A stretch of DNA of 64,000 nucleotides from CAYQJS01 sp964417895 (GCA_964417895.1 CAYQJS010000002.1:1-64000); one strand, 5' to 3'. Positions 16,651 to 25,818 are shown, counted from the first letter of the stretch. Translations and numbers: made by a program. The notes: a model not told the origin generated them from the letters alone.

Positions 16651-17373
16651 CTACACACCCACTTCCAGGCGGTCCGAGAGGAAGCGGGGCAGGCCAGCCC
16701 GGCGCATGCGCGCCTGCACCGCCGCCACATCGTAGGCTACGCGCCGCCACCGCAGCTCAGCGTGGATCGTGTCATACACGAGGTACGCCGCTCGGGGATC
16801 GCGATCGCGCGGCTGTCCCACGCTGCCCGGGTTGGCTATGCACCGGTCGGAACCCAGGGGGAACGCCGAGTCCGCCGGCATGTAGCCGGGCGCCACGCCG
16901 TCCGTCTGGCGCACGAATATTGACGGCACGTGGGTGTGGCCCACGAGGCAGAGCGGCGTCGAGAACGCTTTGAAGCCCGCGGCGGCGATCGCAGCGCTCA
17001 GCACATACTCCCAGACCGGCTCGCGCGGGCTGGCGTGCGCCAGGGTCACGCCGTCGATCTCGGTCATGGGGGCCAACGACGCGAGGTAGGCCCGGTTGTC
17101 TGGACGGAGCTCGCTCGCGGTCCATGCGGCGGCGGACTCCGCGTCGCCGCTGAACTCGTCGCTGGGGATGGCGCCGACGGCGACGAGGTCGTGATTGCCG
17201 GCAATGGTCTTCACGCCCCGCGCTCGGAGCGCGTCGATGCACTCATTGGGCCAGGGGCCGTAGCCCACAAGATCGCCAAGGCACCAGAGCTCGTCGACTC
17301 GCCCCATGTCGGCGAGCGCGGCTTCGAGGGCCACGAGATTGGAGTGGATATCGCTGACGACACCGATGAGCAT
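16651..17373 (-). CDS. Calcineurin-like metallophosphoesterase, YfcE type
   Basis: 240 aa. All metal-binding motifs are present: VVSDIHSN, CLGDLVGYGP, AGNHD, LAHASP and VGHTH. This set is that of cytoplasmic phosphodiesterases near YfcE/MJ0936. The ATG at 17373 (MLIGVVSDIHSN) was chosen because family members begin there; the frame continues upstream to 17493 in unconserved sequence. Substrate unknown. Confidence 0.85.
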   Translation of the reverse strand: MLIGVVSDIHSNLVALEAALADMGRVDELWCLGDLVGYGPWPNECIDALRARGVKTIAGNHDLVAVGAIPSDEFSGDAESAAAWTASELRPDNRAYLASLAPMTEIDGVTLAHASPREPVWEYVLSAAIAAAGFKAFSTPLCLVGHTHVPSIFVRQTDGVAPGYMPADSAFPLGSDRCIANPGSVGQPRDRDPRAAYLVYDTIHAELRWRRVAYDVAAVQARMRRAGLPRFLSDRLEVGV

Positions 17374-17477
17374 GAACCTGCTCGGCCACCTGGCCGCGTT
17401 CATAGACGTAAGGTGCCTATAATTCGAGAGGATACACAGTCTGGTACCCCGACAACGGTACTGTTGATACGTTCGCG

Positions 17478-17605
17478 CAGGGTTGGCCCTCACCCCAGCC
17501 CTCTCTCGCTGCGGCAGGAGAGGGGGCGGACAGCGCCTCGCCCACCGCCGTGGGAGAGGCCGGCCGCCGGCCCGAGGGCCAAGGACGGGTGAGGGCAGGC
17601 CCGTC
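17478..17605. repeat. GAGAGGG-type repeats before thiL
   Basis: CCCTCACCCCAGCCCTCTCTC and CGCTGCGGCAGGAGAGGGGG, then a second palindrome around GTGGGAGAGGCCGGCCGCC. The rest of 17374-17668 shows only TATAAT on the plus strand at about 17417, without a matching -35. Confidence 0.7.
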
Positions 17606-17668
17606 CGGAACCCATCAAGCCTCGTTTGCAGCTCAGCATGACGTGGTTGTTGGCCTCAGGGAATACGG

Positions 17669-18724
17669 ATGACGATCTCGAGCGTCGGCGAATTCACACT
17701 CATCGATCGACTGGCTGCTGTTCTCAAAGACACCGGCCCGACTGGGCTGCTCGTGGGCATCGGCGACGACGCCGCCGCGTGGAGGCCGACCCCCAATACA
17801 GTAACCGTTGCTACCACGGACGCCCTCGTCGAGGGCGTCCATTTTGACCTGTCCACGACGGGCTGGGCGGACCTGGGGTGGAAGGCTCTCGCGGAAAACG
17901 TCAGCGACGTGGCGGCCATGGGTTGCTGGCCCCGCTACGCCCTCGTCGCCCTGGCGCTGCCGGATCGCCTGTCAGTCCAAGACATCGAAGAGCTTTATCG
18001 AGGGCTCCAGGCGTGCGCGACGGCCTTCGGGTGCCAGGCCGTCGGTGGCGACGTGGTTGCATCGCGCGACGTCACCATCGCCGTGACCTTGATCGGAGAG
18101 TCGCTCCCGGCCGCGGGCGCGGACGACCAGCCGCCCCTGCTCCGTCGATCCGCCGCTCGCCCCGGCGACGTCATCGCGAGCACCGGCCCGCTGGGCGCCT
18201 CCGCCGCCGGCCTGCGCCTGCTCAAGGAGGCAGCCAACCTAGAGGGAGAAGATGCCGCGGCGCTTGTCAGCGCCCATCTGCGACCCATGCCTCGCGTCAC
18301 GGCGGGCGTGGCGCTCGTCCAGGCCGGCGTGCGCTGCGCCATCGACGTGAGCGACGGCCTCGTGGCTGACCTGGGACACATCTGCGAGCAGAGCGGCGTC
18401 GACGCCGAGATCCAGGCTGACCGCGTTCCATTACCTCCGGCGGCCCAAGCTCGCTTTCCCGACACGGCGCTCGACATGGCGCTGGGCGGTGGTGAGGACT
18501 ACGAGCTTGTGTGCACGGGGCCGGCCGAAGCGCTGGCTCGCGCCAGCCGCGAGCTGGCCGCCCGGGGAGAGCCGCCGCTGGTCACCATCGGCAGAATCCT
18601 CCCTCAGCGCGGGGCCGCTCCCCGCGTGAGCGTGCTAGGGGAGGACGGCGATCTCGTGCGCCCCGAAAGGGCGGGCTATGAGCATTTCACCCATGAAGCG
18701 AGGAGCACATGGCCGAAGCTGTGA
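17669..18724 (+). CDS. thiL: Thiamine-monophosphate kinase
   Basis: 351 aa. ThiL phosphorylates thiamine monophosphate to thiamine diphosphate with ATP. The PurM/HypE-like fold motifs are seen: VGIGDDAA, TTDALVEGVHF, AENVSDVAAMG, AVGGDVV, AIDVSDGLVADLG and GGGEDYELV. The length is normal. It overlaps tsaE by 16 bp, so the two are probably co-transcribed with tsaB and rimI. No TPP riboswitch-like sequence was seen in the leader. Confidence 0.93.
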   Translation: MTISSVGEFTLIDRLAAVLKDTGPTGLLVGIGDDAAAWRPTPNTVTVATTDALVEGVHFDLSTTGWADLGWKALAENVSDVAAMGCWPRYALVALALPDRLSVQDIEELYRGLQACATAFGCQAVGGDVVASRDVTIAVTLIGESLPAAGADDQPPLLRRSAARPGDVIASTGPLGASAAGLRLLKEAANLEGEDAAALVSAHLRPMPRVTAGVALVQAGVRCAIDVSDGLVADLGHICEQSGVDAEIQADRVPLPPAAQARFPDTALDMALGGGEDYELVCTGPAEALARASRELAARGEPPLVTIGRILPQRGAAPRVSVLGEDGDLVRPERAGYEHFTHEARSTWPKL

Positions 18725-19248
18725 CGATCGAGACGCACAGCGAGGACGAGACGCGCGCGCTCGGCGCCGAGATCGGGACTGTGGCGAAGGCCGGCGACAT
18801 CGTCCTGCTCCTCGGTACCTTTGGCGCCGGGAAGACGACACTGGTGCAGGGAGTGGGCAGAGGCCTCGGGGTGGAGGGCAACGTCAACAGCCCATCATTC
18901 ACCATCGCCAACGAATACCGTGGGCGCATCCCGCTGTACCACGTTGACCTGTACCGCGTCGAGGAGATGGACTCGACGACCCTCGAGGCCCTGGTCGAGT
19001 ACTTTGGCGGAGACGGCATCTGCATCGTCGAGTGGCCCGGATCGCTACCCTCCAGCTTGCAGCGGGACGCAGACCGCATCGAGATGATCGTAACCGGGGA
19101 CACGAGTCGAAGGCTCACGCTGCTGGCCGGTCAGCCAGCGCTCCAGGCGATCTTCGAGCGCCATGCCCGCGCCGCCCGTCCTGAGCCCGTGGAAGGACGG
19201 GCGGAGGCTCCGGATCCCTCTCCCATCGGAATGGGAGAGGTTAGGTGA
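18709..19248 (+). CDS. tsaE: tRNA t6A biosynthesis ATPase TsaE
   Basis: 179 aa. TsaE is the ATPase that resets the TsaBD complex in N6-threonylcarbamoyladenosine synthesis on tRNA. Walker A is GTFGAGKTT, followed by SPSFTIANEY, LYHVDLYR and CIVEWPG. It overlaps the end of thiL and lies upstream of tsaB, a known arrangement. The last 22 residues (RPEPVEGR... SPIGMGEVR) are encoded by GAGAGGG-type repeat DNA, so a repeat has extended the C-terminus. Confidence 0.93.
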   Translation: MAEAVTIETHSEDETRALGAEIGTVAKAGDIVLLLGTFGAGKTTLVQGVGRGLGVEGNVNSPSFTIANEYRGRIPLYHVDLYRVEEMDSTTLEALVEYFGGDGICIVEWPGSLPSSLQRDADRIEMIVTGDTSRRLTLLAGQPALQAIFERHARAARPEPVEGRAEAPDPSPIGMGEVR

Positions 19249-19488
19249 GGGCCCCCTCCCGAGCCCTAACATCATCGGCCATCGAGGCTTGCCCTCACCC
19301 CACCCCTCTCCCGCTGCGGCAGGAGAGGGAGCCTGCCCGCTCACCCAACCATCGGTGCTCTTGCTCCGAGGTGCGCGCACCCAGCCTCTCCCGCTGCGGC
19401 AGGAGAGGGAGCCTGCCCGCTCGCTCAACCATCGGTGCTCTTGCTCCAAGGTGCCCGCACCCAGCCTCTCCCGCTGCGCGGGAGAGGC
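19200..19488. repeat. Repeat array with an 80-bp tandem unit
   Basis: After a CCTCTCCCATC...GGGAGAGG palindrome, a unit beginning CCTCTCCCGCTGCGGCAGG starts at 19305, 19385 and 19465: period exactly 80 bp, two full copies plus a partial third. The copies differ at only a few positions. It separates tsaE from tsaB. Confidence 0.85.
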
Positions 19489-19507
19489 GTAACGGATTGC
19501 CACGACC

Positions 19508-20200
19508 ATGAACGCACAGATCGGCCCCATCCTCGCCATCGACACATCCGGAGACACGGCCAGTGTGGCCCTCTACCGCGACCGCGTGCTGGCAGAGGCG
19601 ACCTGGCTCGCGGGTCGCCGTCACTCGGTGCAGCTGCTCCCAGCCGTTGACCGCGTGCTCGATCAGGCTAGCACGGAAAAGCGCTCGCTCTCCGCCATCG
19701 CCGTCGCCGTGGGGCCCGGCTCATACTCGGGGCTGCGCGTGGGGATCTCCACTGCCCTGGCGATCGCGCTGGCGCTCGACCTTACCATTACGCAGGTGCC
19801 AACGCTCGACGTCATCGCTTTCGCCCAGACTGCTTTCTCGACCGCGGATTCGCGCACGAGCCGCCCCGTTCGGGCGGCGATTCACGTGGGTCGGGGTCGC
19901 TACGCGACGGCCCGGTTCCGACGGGCGGGCTCCCAGCTCGAGCACGAGACGCGAATCGAGGCCGTGGAGCTCGGGGAGCTGGTCGAGCTGGCGGCCGCCG
20001 AGCATTCGCTCCTGGCCGTCGACCTCGATCCCGAGACGCGCGAGCATCTCGACCGTCAGTACGGGGCGCGGGTCGAGCTGGCGAGCCCAGCGGCCAGCGC
20101 CCGCCGGGCCGGCTTCCTCGCGGAGCTGGCCGCGCTCAAGATTCGGCGCGGTGAGCCCGTCGGCAGCCTTGCAGTCGAGCCCATCTACCTCCACAGTTGA
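19508..20200 (+). CDS. tsaB: tRNA t6A biosynthesis scaffold TsaB
   Basis: 230 aa. TsaB is the inactive TsaD paralogue required for threonylcarbamoyl transfer to tRNA. It shows the ASKHA start ILAIDTSGDTASVAL and the diagnostic VAVGPGSYSGLRVGIS. Its position between tsaE and rimI is a common order. The ATG at 19508 follows the repeat array directly, which leaves little room for its own promoter. Confidence 0.93.
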   Translation: MNAQIGPILAIDTSGDTASVALYRDRVLAEATWLAGRRHSVQLLPAVDRVLDQASTEKRSLSAIAVAVGPGSYSGLRVGISTALAIALALDLTITQVPTLDVIAFAQTAFSTADSRTSRPVRAAIHVGRGRYATARFRRAGSQLEHETRIEAVELGELVELAAAEHSLLAVDLDPETREHLDRQYGARVELASPAASARRAGFLAELAALKIRRGEPVGSLAVEPIYLHS

Positions 20201-20210
20201 CTCTGAGAAT

Positions 20211-20272
20211 TGTCACTCTGAGCGCAGCCAAGGGTCTGACGGCAGATGCTTCGCCTTTGGCTCAGCATGACA
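20211..20272. repeat. TGTCA..CTGAGC palindrome
   Basis: TGTCACTCTGAGCGCAGCCA ... TGGCTCAGCATGACA forms an almost complete 62-bp palindrome between tsaB and rimI. It could fold into a stable mRNA hairpin. Confidence 0.8.
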
Positions 20273-20303
20273 TTTCGGCTGTCCGTGACATGCCCAATTG
20301 AAC

Positions 20304-20969
20304 ATGACCACTCCCAAGTACTTCGTCGAGCCCATGCAGGTCCGGCACATTCCGGCCGTTTCGGCGATCGAGCGGGACTCGTTTCCTACGCCATGGCCCA
20401 GCTCCGCGTATCGGCGCGAGATCGAGCGCAACCACATGGCCTATTACGTCGTTGCCAGGCGCTCACCGCTGGCAGGCGCGCCGCGGCGCGAGCGGCGCTT
20501 TCCTGTTGCAGGGGTGGACAGGACCGACGAATCGGACGGCCTCTTCGCTCGTCTGGCGCGCGTGCTGCGCGGCGAGGCCCGAGCCTTCAGTCCGGAGGAG
20601 GCCGCGGAGCTCGAGACGATTGTGGGCTACAGCGGCATGTGGCTGATGGTGGACGAAGCCCACATCACGACCATCGCGGTGGACCCGGCGTACCGCTCCC
20701 TGGGAGTGGGAGAGCTCCTGCTGGTGGCCCTGCTCGACCGGTCCCGCGAGATCGGCGCCCACGAAGCGACCCTGGAGTGTCGAGTTTCCAACCAGCTAGC
20801 CCAGGCCCTTTACCGGAAGTACACATTCCGCGAGGCGGGGATTCGCAAGCGGTACTATAGCGACGATGGTGAGGACGCCTTGATCATGACGAGCGAGGCG
20901 CTCGCCTCACGGACCTTCACAGAGGTTCTGGCTCAAAACCGCCAGCTGCTCCTGGAGCGGCTGCGATAA
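20304..20969 (+). CDS. rimI: GNAT acetyltransferase, RimI-like, with an insertion
   Basis: 221 aa, against about 150 for typical RimI, the N-terminal acetyltransferase of ribosomal protein bS18. The N-terminal VRHIPAVSAIERDSFPTPW and the acetyl-CoA site TTIAVDPAYRSLGVGELLL followed by ECRVSNQLAQALYRKYTF are RimI-like. About 55 residues (around 60-115, RRSPLAGAP... to ETIVGY) are inserted before the central beta strand. The tsaE-tsaB-rimI order supports the assignment. ATG 20304 was preferred to TTG 20298. Confidence 0.85.
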   Translation: MTTPKYFVEPMQVRHIPAVSAIERDSFPTPWPSSAYRREIERNHMAYYVVARRSPLAGAPRRERRFPVAGVDRTDESDGLFARLARVLRGEARAFSPEEAAELETIVGYSGMWLMVDEAHITTIAVDPAYRSLGVGELLLVALLDRSREIGAHEATLECRVSNQLAQALYRKYTFREAGIRKRYYSDDGEDALIMTSEALASRTFTEVLAQNRQLLLERLR

Positions 20970-20980
20970 AGAGAGGGAAA

Positions 20981-21270
20981 ACTGTCATGCTGAGCCGCAG
21001 GCGAAGCATCTGGGGTGGGCATCGAGCTGTGAGCCTCCGACCGACGTTTCGGCGCCCGCACGGATGAAAACTGTCATGCTGAGCCGCGGGCGAAGCATCT
21101 GGGGTCGGCATCGAGCTACGAACCTGCGCCCGGCGTTTTCGGCGCCCGCACGGATGAAAACTGTCATGCTGAGCCGCGGGCGAAGCATCTGGCGTGGGCA
21201 TCGGGCTGCGAGCCTCCGACCGACGTTTTCGGCGCCTGCAGACCCTTCGCTCTCGCTCAGGGTGACAATT
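20981..21270. repeat. Three tandem copies of an approximately 90-bp TGTCATGCTGAGC repeat
   Basis: ACTGTCATGCTGAGCCGC starts at 20981, 21070 and 21160 (periods 89 and 90). The array is closed by the inverted end AGACCCTTCGCTCTCGCTCA then GGGTGACA at 21239-21268. It fills the space before polA. Confidence 0.85.
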
Positions 21271-21334
21271 CAGGACAACCCGCGCGCGCCGCTTGGCAGG
21301 CGCGGGCGGGTCGCCTCGGAGACTGAGAGTAAAG

Positions 21335-24154
21335 ATGGCTGACACGCTCGTCGCGCTCGACGCGAACTCGCTCATCCACCGCGCGTTCCACGCCCTCCCG
21401 CCGGAGATGACGAGCCGGACGGGCGAGATGACCAACGCCGTCTACGGCTTCACGATGATGCTGCTCAAGGTCACGAACGACCTGAAGCCAACGCACATCG
21501 CCGCGGCGTTCGATACCCCGAAGCCCACGTTTCGCCACGAGCGGTTCGACGCCTACAAGGCCACGCGGCCGCCCACGCCTGACGGGCTGTTCCAGCAGTT
21601 CGCCCGTGTGGACCAGGTGCTTCAGGCGTTGCGCGTCCGCGCCTTTCGCCAGGAGGGGCTGGAGGCCGACGACCTTCTGGGAACCATCGCGGACCGGGCG
21701 GCGGCGCTGGGCGTCGAGGTGGTTGTCGTGTCGGGTGACAACGATGCGCTGCAGCTCGTCGGGCCGAGAACCAGGGTCCTCGCGTTGCGCCGTGGGGTGA
21801 CGGACACCGTGCTCTACGACGAGCAGGCGGTCCGCGAGCGCTACGGACTCGATCCCGCGCAGCTTGTCGATCTCCGCGCGCTGCGCGGAGACGTGACGGA
21901 CAACATCCCCGGCGTCCCCGGGAGCGGCGAGAAGACGGCCACCCAGCTCCCCGCCGCCCATGGCGACGTCGAGCGCATCCTCGCCAATCTCGACAAGCTG
22001 CCTCCCCGCCAGCGCGACCAGCTCGCCCCGTACGCGGAGCAGATCCGGCTGTCACGCGACCTGGCGCAGATCGTGCGTGACGCGCCCATCGAGTTTCGGC
22101 TGGAGGACTGTGCAGTCCAGATGCCTGACCGCGAGAGGGCCCTGGCCCTGTTCCACGAGCTGGATTTCCGCAGCCTCATCGACCGCCTGCCACGGGAGGG
22201 GGTTGCGCGCCCCGGCGCGGCGCCGAGCCGCCAGACCGGTGCCGGGCGACGCAACGGGCACCCCGAGCAGCCCGCGTTGTTCGGCGCGGCCGACGAGGCG
22301 GCGGTGGAGCCCGAGCCGCTGCCGGCGTCGGCCGTCTGCTCGCTGGACGAGCTGCGGGAGCGGGCGCTACAGCTGCGGACGGGCGGCGAGACGGTGGCCT
22401 TAGTGCTCCTGCTGAGCCGCCCCGACCCGATGCGGGCCGACATCCTCGGCATCGCCCTGGGGAGCCCCACCAGCGGCCCCCTCTACATCCCCTGCGCGGG
22501 CCCCCCCGGCAATCTCCCCGGCAATGTCATGGAAGCCGGGGCGCCACGGCCGCTGGCGGTGGGTGAGGCGCTCGAGGTGCTGCGCCCGCTCTTGGAGGAT
22601 CCCGGCGTCCCCAAGGCGAGCCCCAACGCGAAGCAGATCATGGTGGTCCTCGCCCGGCACGCCATCGACCTTCGCGGGGTCGACTTCGACTCGGGGATCG
22701 CGGCCTATCTGGTCGAGGCTTCGCAGCGGGCCTTCACGCTGCAGGACCTGAGCTGGTCGCGCCTGAACCGCGAGCTTCCGAGCATCAAGGCGGTAGCGGG
22801 CGAAGGGCGCTCGGCGCTGCCCCTCGATCAGGTTCCCATCGGGAAGATGGCCGAGCACCTCGGCCAGGAAGTGGCCACACTGATCCAGCTGCGCCCCATC
22901 CTCGAGCGCGAGCTGGTGGAGGGCGGTCTGGAGGAGCTGTACCGCGATGTCGAGCTGCCCCTGGTGACCGTGCTCGCGGCCATGGAGCGCACGGGCGTTT
23001 CCGTCGACGTGCCATACCTTCAGGAGCTGAGCCGCGAGCTGCACGAGCGCGTCGCCGGCGTGGAGTCGGGCATCTTCAGCGCAGTGGGCCACGAGTTCAA
23101 CATCGGCTCGCCCCAGCAGTTGGCGAACGTGCTGTTCGACGAGCTGAAGCTGCCGGGCGCCAAGCGCACGTCGACGGGTCGAGCCTCGACTGCCGCTGAC
23201 GTGCTGACGGGCCTCAAGGGCACCCACGAGATCATCGACTTGATCCTGGAGCACCGCGAGCTGACCAAGCTCAAGTCGACCTACGTCGACGCGCTCCCCC
23301 TCCTGGTCCATCCTGAGACGGGCAGGATCCACACGACCTTCAACCAGACCGTCGCGGCGACTGGCCGGCTGTCCTCACAGGAGCCAAATCTACAGAACAT
23401 CCCCGTGCGCACCGAGCTGGGCCGACGCGTGCGCCGCGCCTTCATCGCTGGCGAGCCGGGGTGGAAGCTGATCTCCGCCGACTACAGCCAGATCGAGCTG
23501 CGCATCCAGGCGCATCTGACGCAGGACCCCACCCTCCTGGAGGCCTTCCGCGCAGGGGAGGATATCCACGTTGCCACCGCAGCCGAGCTGCACGGCGTAC
23601 CCATCGAGGACGTGACGCGGGACATGCGGAACCTGGCCAAGACGGCGAACTTCGCCATCATGTACGGGGTCAGCCCATTCGGGTTCGCCGAGCAGACCGG
23701 CCTCTCGCAGCACGACTCGGCCGACTTTATCCGCCGCTACTTCGAGCGCTTTTACGGCGTCGAGGCCTTCCAGAAGCGGCTCATCAAGGAGGCCCGGGAG
23801 TTCGGCTCGGTGATGACGCTCCTGGGAAGGAAGCGCACCATCCCCGAGCTGCGCTCATCGGTGTACGCAGTGCGTGCCGCGGGCGAGCGGATGGCGGTGA
23901 ACGCGCCCGTGCAGGGCTCCGCCAGCGACATTATCAAGGTGGCGATGGTCCGCCTCCAGGATCACTTGCAGGACGCGGGCATGCATTCGCGGATGCTGCT
24001 GCAGGTGCACGACGAGCTGATATTCGAGGCGCCAGAGGACGAGGTGGCGGATCTCCAGGCGTGCGCCAAAGACATCATGGAGAACGCCATCGCCCTCTCC
24101 GTGCCGCTGGTGGTGGACTTCCGCGTGGCGGAGAACTGGGGAGCCATGTACTGA
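21335..24154 (+). CDS. polA: DNA polymerase I
   Basis: 939 aa. Fills gaps and removes RNA primers. The N-terminal 5'-3' exonuclease has VALDANSLIHRAFHAL, AFDTPKPTFRHERF, EADDLLGTIA and NIPGVPGSGEKTA. The polymerase domain has TGRLSSQEPNLQNIP, the metal site ADYSQIELR, the O-helix RNLAKTANFAIMYG and LLQVHDELIFEAP. The middle domain (about 320-560) lacks a recognisable DxE proofreading motif, so the 3'-5' exonuclease is probably inactive. ATG 21335 follows GAGAG; the frame is open upstream to 21293 in non-conserved sequence. Confidence 0.95.
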   Translation: MADTLVALDANSLIHRAFHALPPEMTSRTGEMTNAVYGFTMMLLKVTNDLKPTHIAAAFDTPKPTFRHERFDAYKATRPPTPDGLFQQFARVDQVLQALRVRAFRQEGLEADDLLGTIADRAAALGVEVVVVSGDNDALQLVGPRTRVLALRRGVTDTVLYDEQAVRERYGLDPAQLVDLRALRGDVTDNIPGVPGSGEKTATQLPAAHGDVERILANLDKLPPRQRDQLAPYAEQIRLSRDLAQIVRDAPIEFRLEDCAVQMPDRERALALFHELDFRSLIDRLPREGVARPGAAPSRQTGAGRRNGHPEQPALFGAADEAAVEPEPLPASAVCSLDELRERALQLRTGGETVALVLLLSRPDPMRADILGIALGSPTSGPLYIPCAGPPGNLPGNVMEAGAPRPLAVGEALEVLRPLLEDPGVPKASPNAKQIMVVLARHAIDLRGVDFDSGIAAYLVEASQRAFTLQDLSWSRLNRELPSIKAVAGEGRSALPLDQVPIGKMAEHLGQEVATLIQLRPILERELVEGGLEELYRDVELPLVTVLAAMERTGVSVDVPYLQELSRELHERVAGVESGIFSAVGHEFNIGSPQQLANVLFDELKLPGAKRTSTGRASTAADVLTGLKGTHEIIDLILEHRELTKLKSTYVDALPLLVHPETGRIHTTFNQTVAATGRLSSQEPNLQNIPVRTELGRRVRRAFIAGEPGWKLISADYSQIELRIQAHLTQDPTLLEAFRAGEDIHVATAAELHGVPIEDVTRDMRNLAKTANFAIMYGVSPFGFAEQTGLSQHDSADFIRRYFERFYGVEAFQKRLIKEAREFGSVMTLLGRKRTIPELRSSVYAVRAAGERMAVNAPVQGSASDIIKVAMVRLQDHLQDAGMHSRMLLQVHDELIFEAPEDEVADLQACAKDIMENAIALSVPLVVDFRVAENWGAMY

Positions 24155-24183
24155 TCCGCGCGTCGGGGTCAGGGAGGCGCGTC

Positions 24184-25323
24184 GTGGGGCTGCAGTTCGG
24201 AATTTTCGATCATATTGAACCGGTGCCGGAGCTCTCGCTAGCTCAGATCTACCGCGAGCGGCTGGTCCAGGTGGAGGAGTACGATGCCGCGGGCTTCTAT
24301 GCCTACCACCTGGCGGAGCATCACACGCCCGCGGTCCACAGCCTGGCGCCTTCGCAGAATGTGTTCCTCGCAGCGGCGTCGCAGCGAACGCAACGGTTGC
24401 GGCTGGCCCCGTGTGTCTACGTGCTCCCCCTCCACCACCCGCTCCGGCTCATCGAAGAGATCTGCATGCTGGACCACCTCAGCGACGGCAGACTCGAAGT
24501 CGGCGTCGGACGAGGCGGCCTCGTCGAGGCGTACTTCTGGGGGAACGATGCCGACGTCGACCGAAATCAAACGCGCTATCTGGAGACCCTCGACGTCATT
24601 CGGACAGGTTTGAGCCATGACAAGCTGACGTACGAGGGCGAGTTCTTTACCTTTGACGCGCTCCCGATGCGCCTGCGCCCCAGGCAGGAGCCCTATCCCC
24701 CGATGTGGTACATGCGAAACGTTGAGTCGGCTGCTGCCGACGGCATGCATGCCATCATCGTCGGATCCCTCGATAGCTTCGAGAGGAACGTTCAGCGCTA
24801 CCACGAGCTGTGGACCGAGCACCACGGGGCTGGCGCCCGAACTGTGCAAGGGACTGAGCCGAAAATCGGGCTCGTGAACCACATCGTCCTGGCGGAAACG
24901 GACGAAGAGGCGATCACCATCGCGCAGCCGGCGTGGCAAAACTACGTGTGGAACCTGGAGACTCCGCGTCGCCTGGAAGCGCAGCGACGTGGCCTCACGC
25001 AGTTTCTGGGCCCGACGATGTCGGCCCGCCCGATGGGTTTACCGGATCGAGAAGCCGACGTGGAGCGGTTTCGCATTCCCGAGCGCACCGAGGAGCAGCA
25101 GCGTCGCCGCGCGAGCCCCGGAAACATCGGCGGCGACGGGCGCGGGGCGGGATTCAGCGCGATCGCCGGCAAGCCTGACTCCATTCGCGTCTTTATGGAT
25201 GAGTACGTCGCGACCGGCGCGAACTACTTCGTCTGTTCGTTCCAGTGGGGCAACCTCAAGAATGATCAGGCCAGGCGCTCTATCGACCTCTTCGTCAACC
25301 AGGTCATGCCGCACTACAGTTGA
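24184..25323 (+). CDS. LLM-class flavin-dependent oxidoreductase
   Basis: 379 aa from GTG 24184, six bases after GGAGG. The bacterial luciferase-like fold is seen in FGIFDHIEPV, YHLAEHHTPAVHSLAPSQNV, LRLAPCVYVLPLHHPLRLIEE and LDHLSDGRLEVGVGRGGL, the FMN-binding core. The family oxidises small organic substrates with FMNH2 and oxygen. The same frame continues open through polA, which is a shadow. Substrate unknown; it lies 29 bp after polA and may be read from it. Confidence 0.88.
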   Translation: MGLQFGIFDHIEPVPELSLAQIYRERLVQVEEYDAAGFYAYHLAEHHTPAVHSLAPSQNVFLAAASQRTQRLRLAPCVYVLPLHHPLRLIEEICMLDHLSDGRLEVGVGRGGLVEAYFWGNDADVDRNQTRYLETLDVIRTGLSHDKLTYEGEFFTFDALPMRLRPRQEPYPPMWYMRNVESAAADGMHAIIVGSLDSFERNVQRYHELWTEHHGAGARTVQGTEPKIGLVNHIVLAETDEEAITIAQPAWQNYVWNLETPRRLEAQRRGLTQFLGPTMSARPMGLPDREADVERFRIPERTEEQQRRRASPGNIGGDGRGAGFSAIAGKPDSIRVFMDEYVATGANYFVCSFQWGNLKNDQARRSIDLFVNQVMPHYS

Positions 25324-25811
25324 GCGGAACGCGCATCAACGGCACGAAGAGCCGTCCTGGCGGCCCGGATTAGAGCCCGATCACCCGCCTCATTTGCTTC
25401 CAGGTGAAGCGCCTCGAGCTTTAGGGCCCAGAAGGCCACCGTTTTCTCGGCGAGCGCCATCCACGGGCCCTCCGCCGGAAGCCTTTCTAGCCACTCCACG
25501 TCGCGTCGCAGCAGCGCAAGTTGGAGCTCGAGTTCCGTGTAGCGGCAAGCGATTAACGGGAGCCGCTCCTGCTTCGCCGCTGGGTAGTTGGTTCCGGCAA
25601 CCAGCTCGTGCGGCTCGAGCTTGAAGAGCCCCGCCAGAAGCACGACAGTCCGCTCGCTAGGCTGAGCCAGCCCCAGCTCGAAGTGGGAGACTGCGACTCG
25701 AGAGGCGCCGAGTCGTGCAGCCAGATCCCCCTGCGTCCAGTTCAGCTGAGTGCGAAGCCGGGCGATCCGCTGGCCCAACGACTCGGCTCGTTCGGGGTAA
25801 CGCTGCTCCAT
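25314..25811 (-). CDS. XRE-family HTH regulator, last gene of the defence-like operon
   Basis: 165 aa. A lambda-repressor-like HTH occupies about residues 12-68 (LGQRIARLRTQLNWTQGDLA, ARLGASRVAVSHFELG, QPSERTVVLLAGLF); the rest is helical with no known domain (LALLRRDVEWLERL, EKTVAFWALKLEALHLEANE). ATG 25811 lies eight bases past the SIR2 gene stop; GTG 25841 would overlap that gene. Likely represses the operon through the perfect palindrome at 31992-32009. Convergent with the luciferase-like gene, overlapping by 10 bp. Confidence 0.85.
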   Translation of the reverse strand: MEQRYPERAESLGQRIARLRTQLNWTQGDLAARLGASRVAVSHFELGLAQPSERTVVLLAGLFKLEPHELVAGTNYPAAKQERLPLIACRYTELELQLALLRRDVEWLERLPAEGPWMALAEKTVAFWALKLEALHLEANEAGDRALIRAARTALRAVDARSAQL

Positions 25812-25818
25812 TGGCCGA

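Noticed and set aside
17606..17668. TPP riboswitch upstream of thiL
   Set aside because: The conserved CUGAGA and ACCUGA blocks are not present in the leader.
19305..19488. Tandem 80-bp units considered as a CRISPR array
   Set aside because: The whole unit is repeated, with no variable spacers, and there are no cas genes.
20981..21270. Tandem 90-bp units considered as a CRISPR array
   Set aside because: The putative spacers are also repeats of each other, and the unit is the dispersed TGTCATGCTGAGC palindrome.
22400..23332. Antisense frame opposite polA
   Set aside because: Shadow with no ribosome-binding site and no motifs.
23461..24183. Upstream open extension of the luciferase-like gene through polA
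   Set aside because: The extension is a frame shadow of the polymerase domain; GTG 24184 has a well-placed GGAGG.
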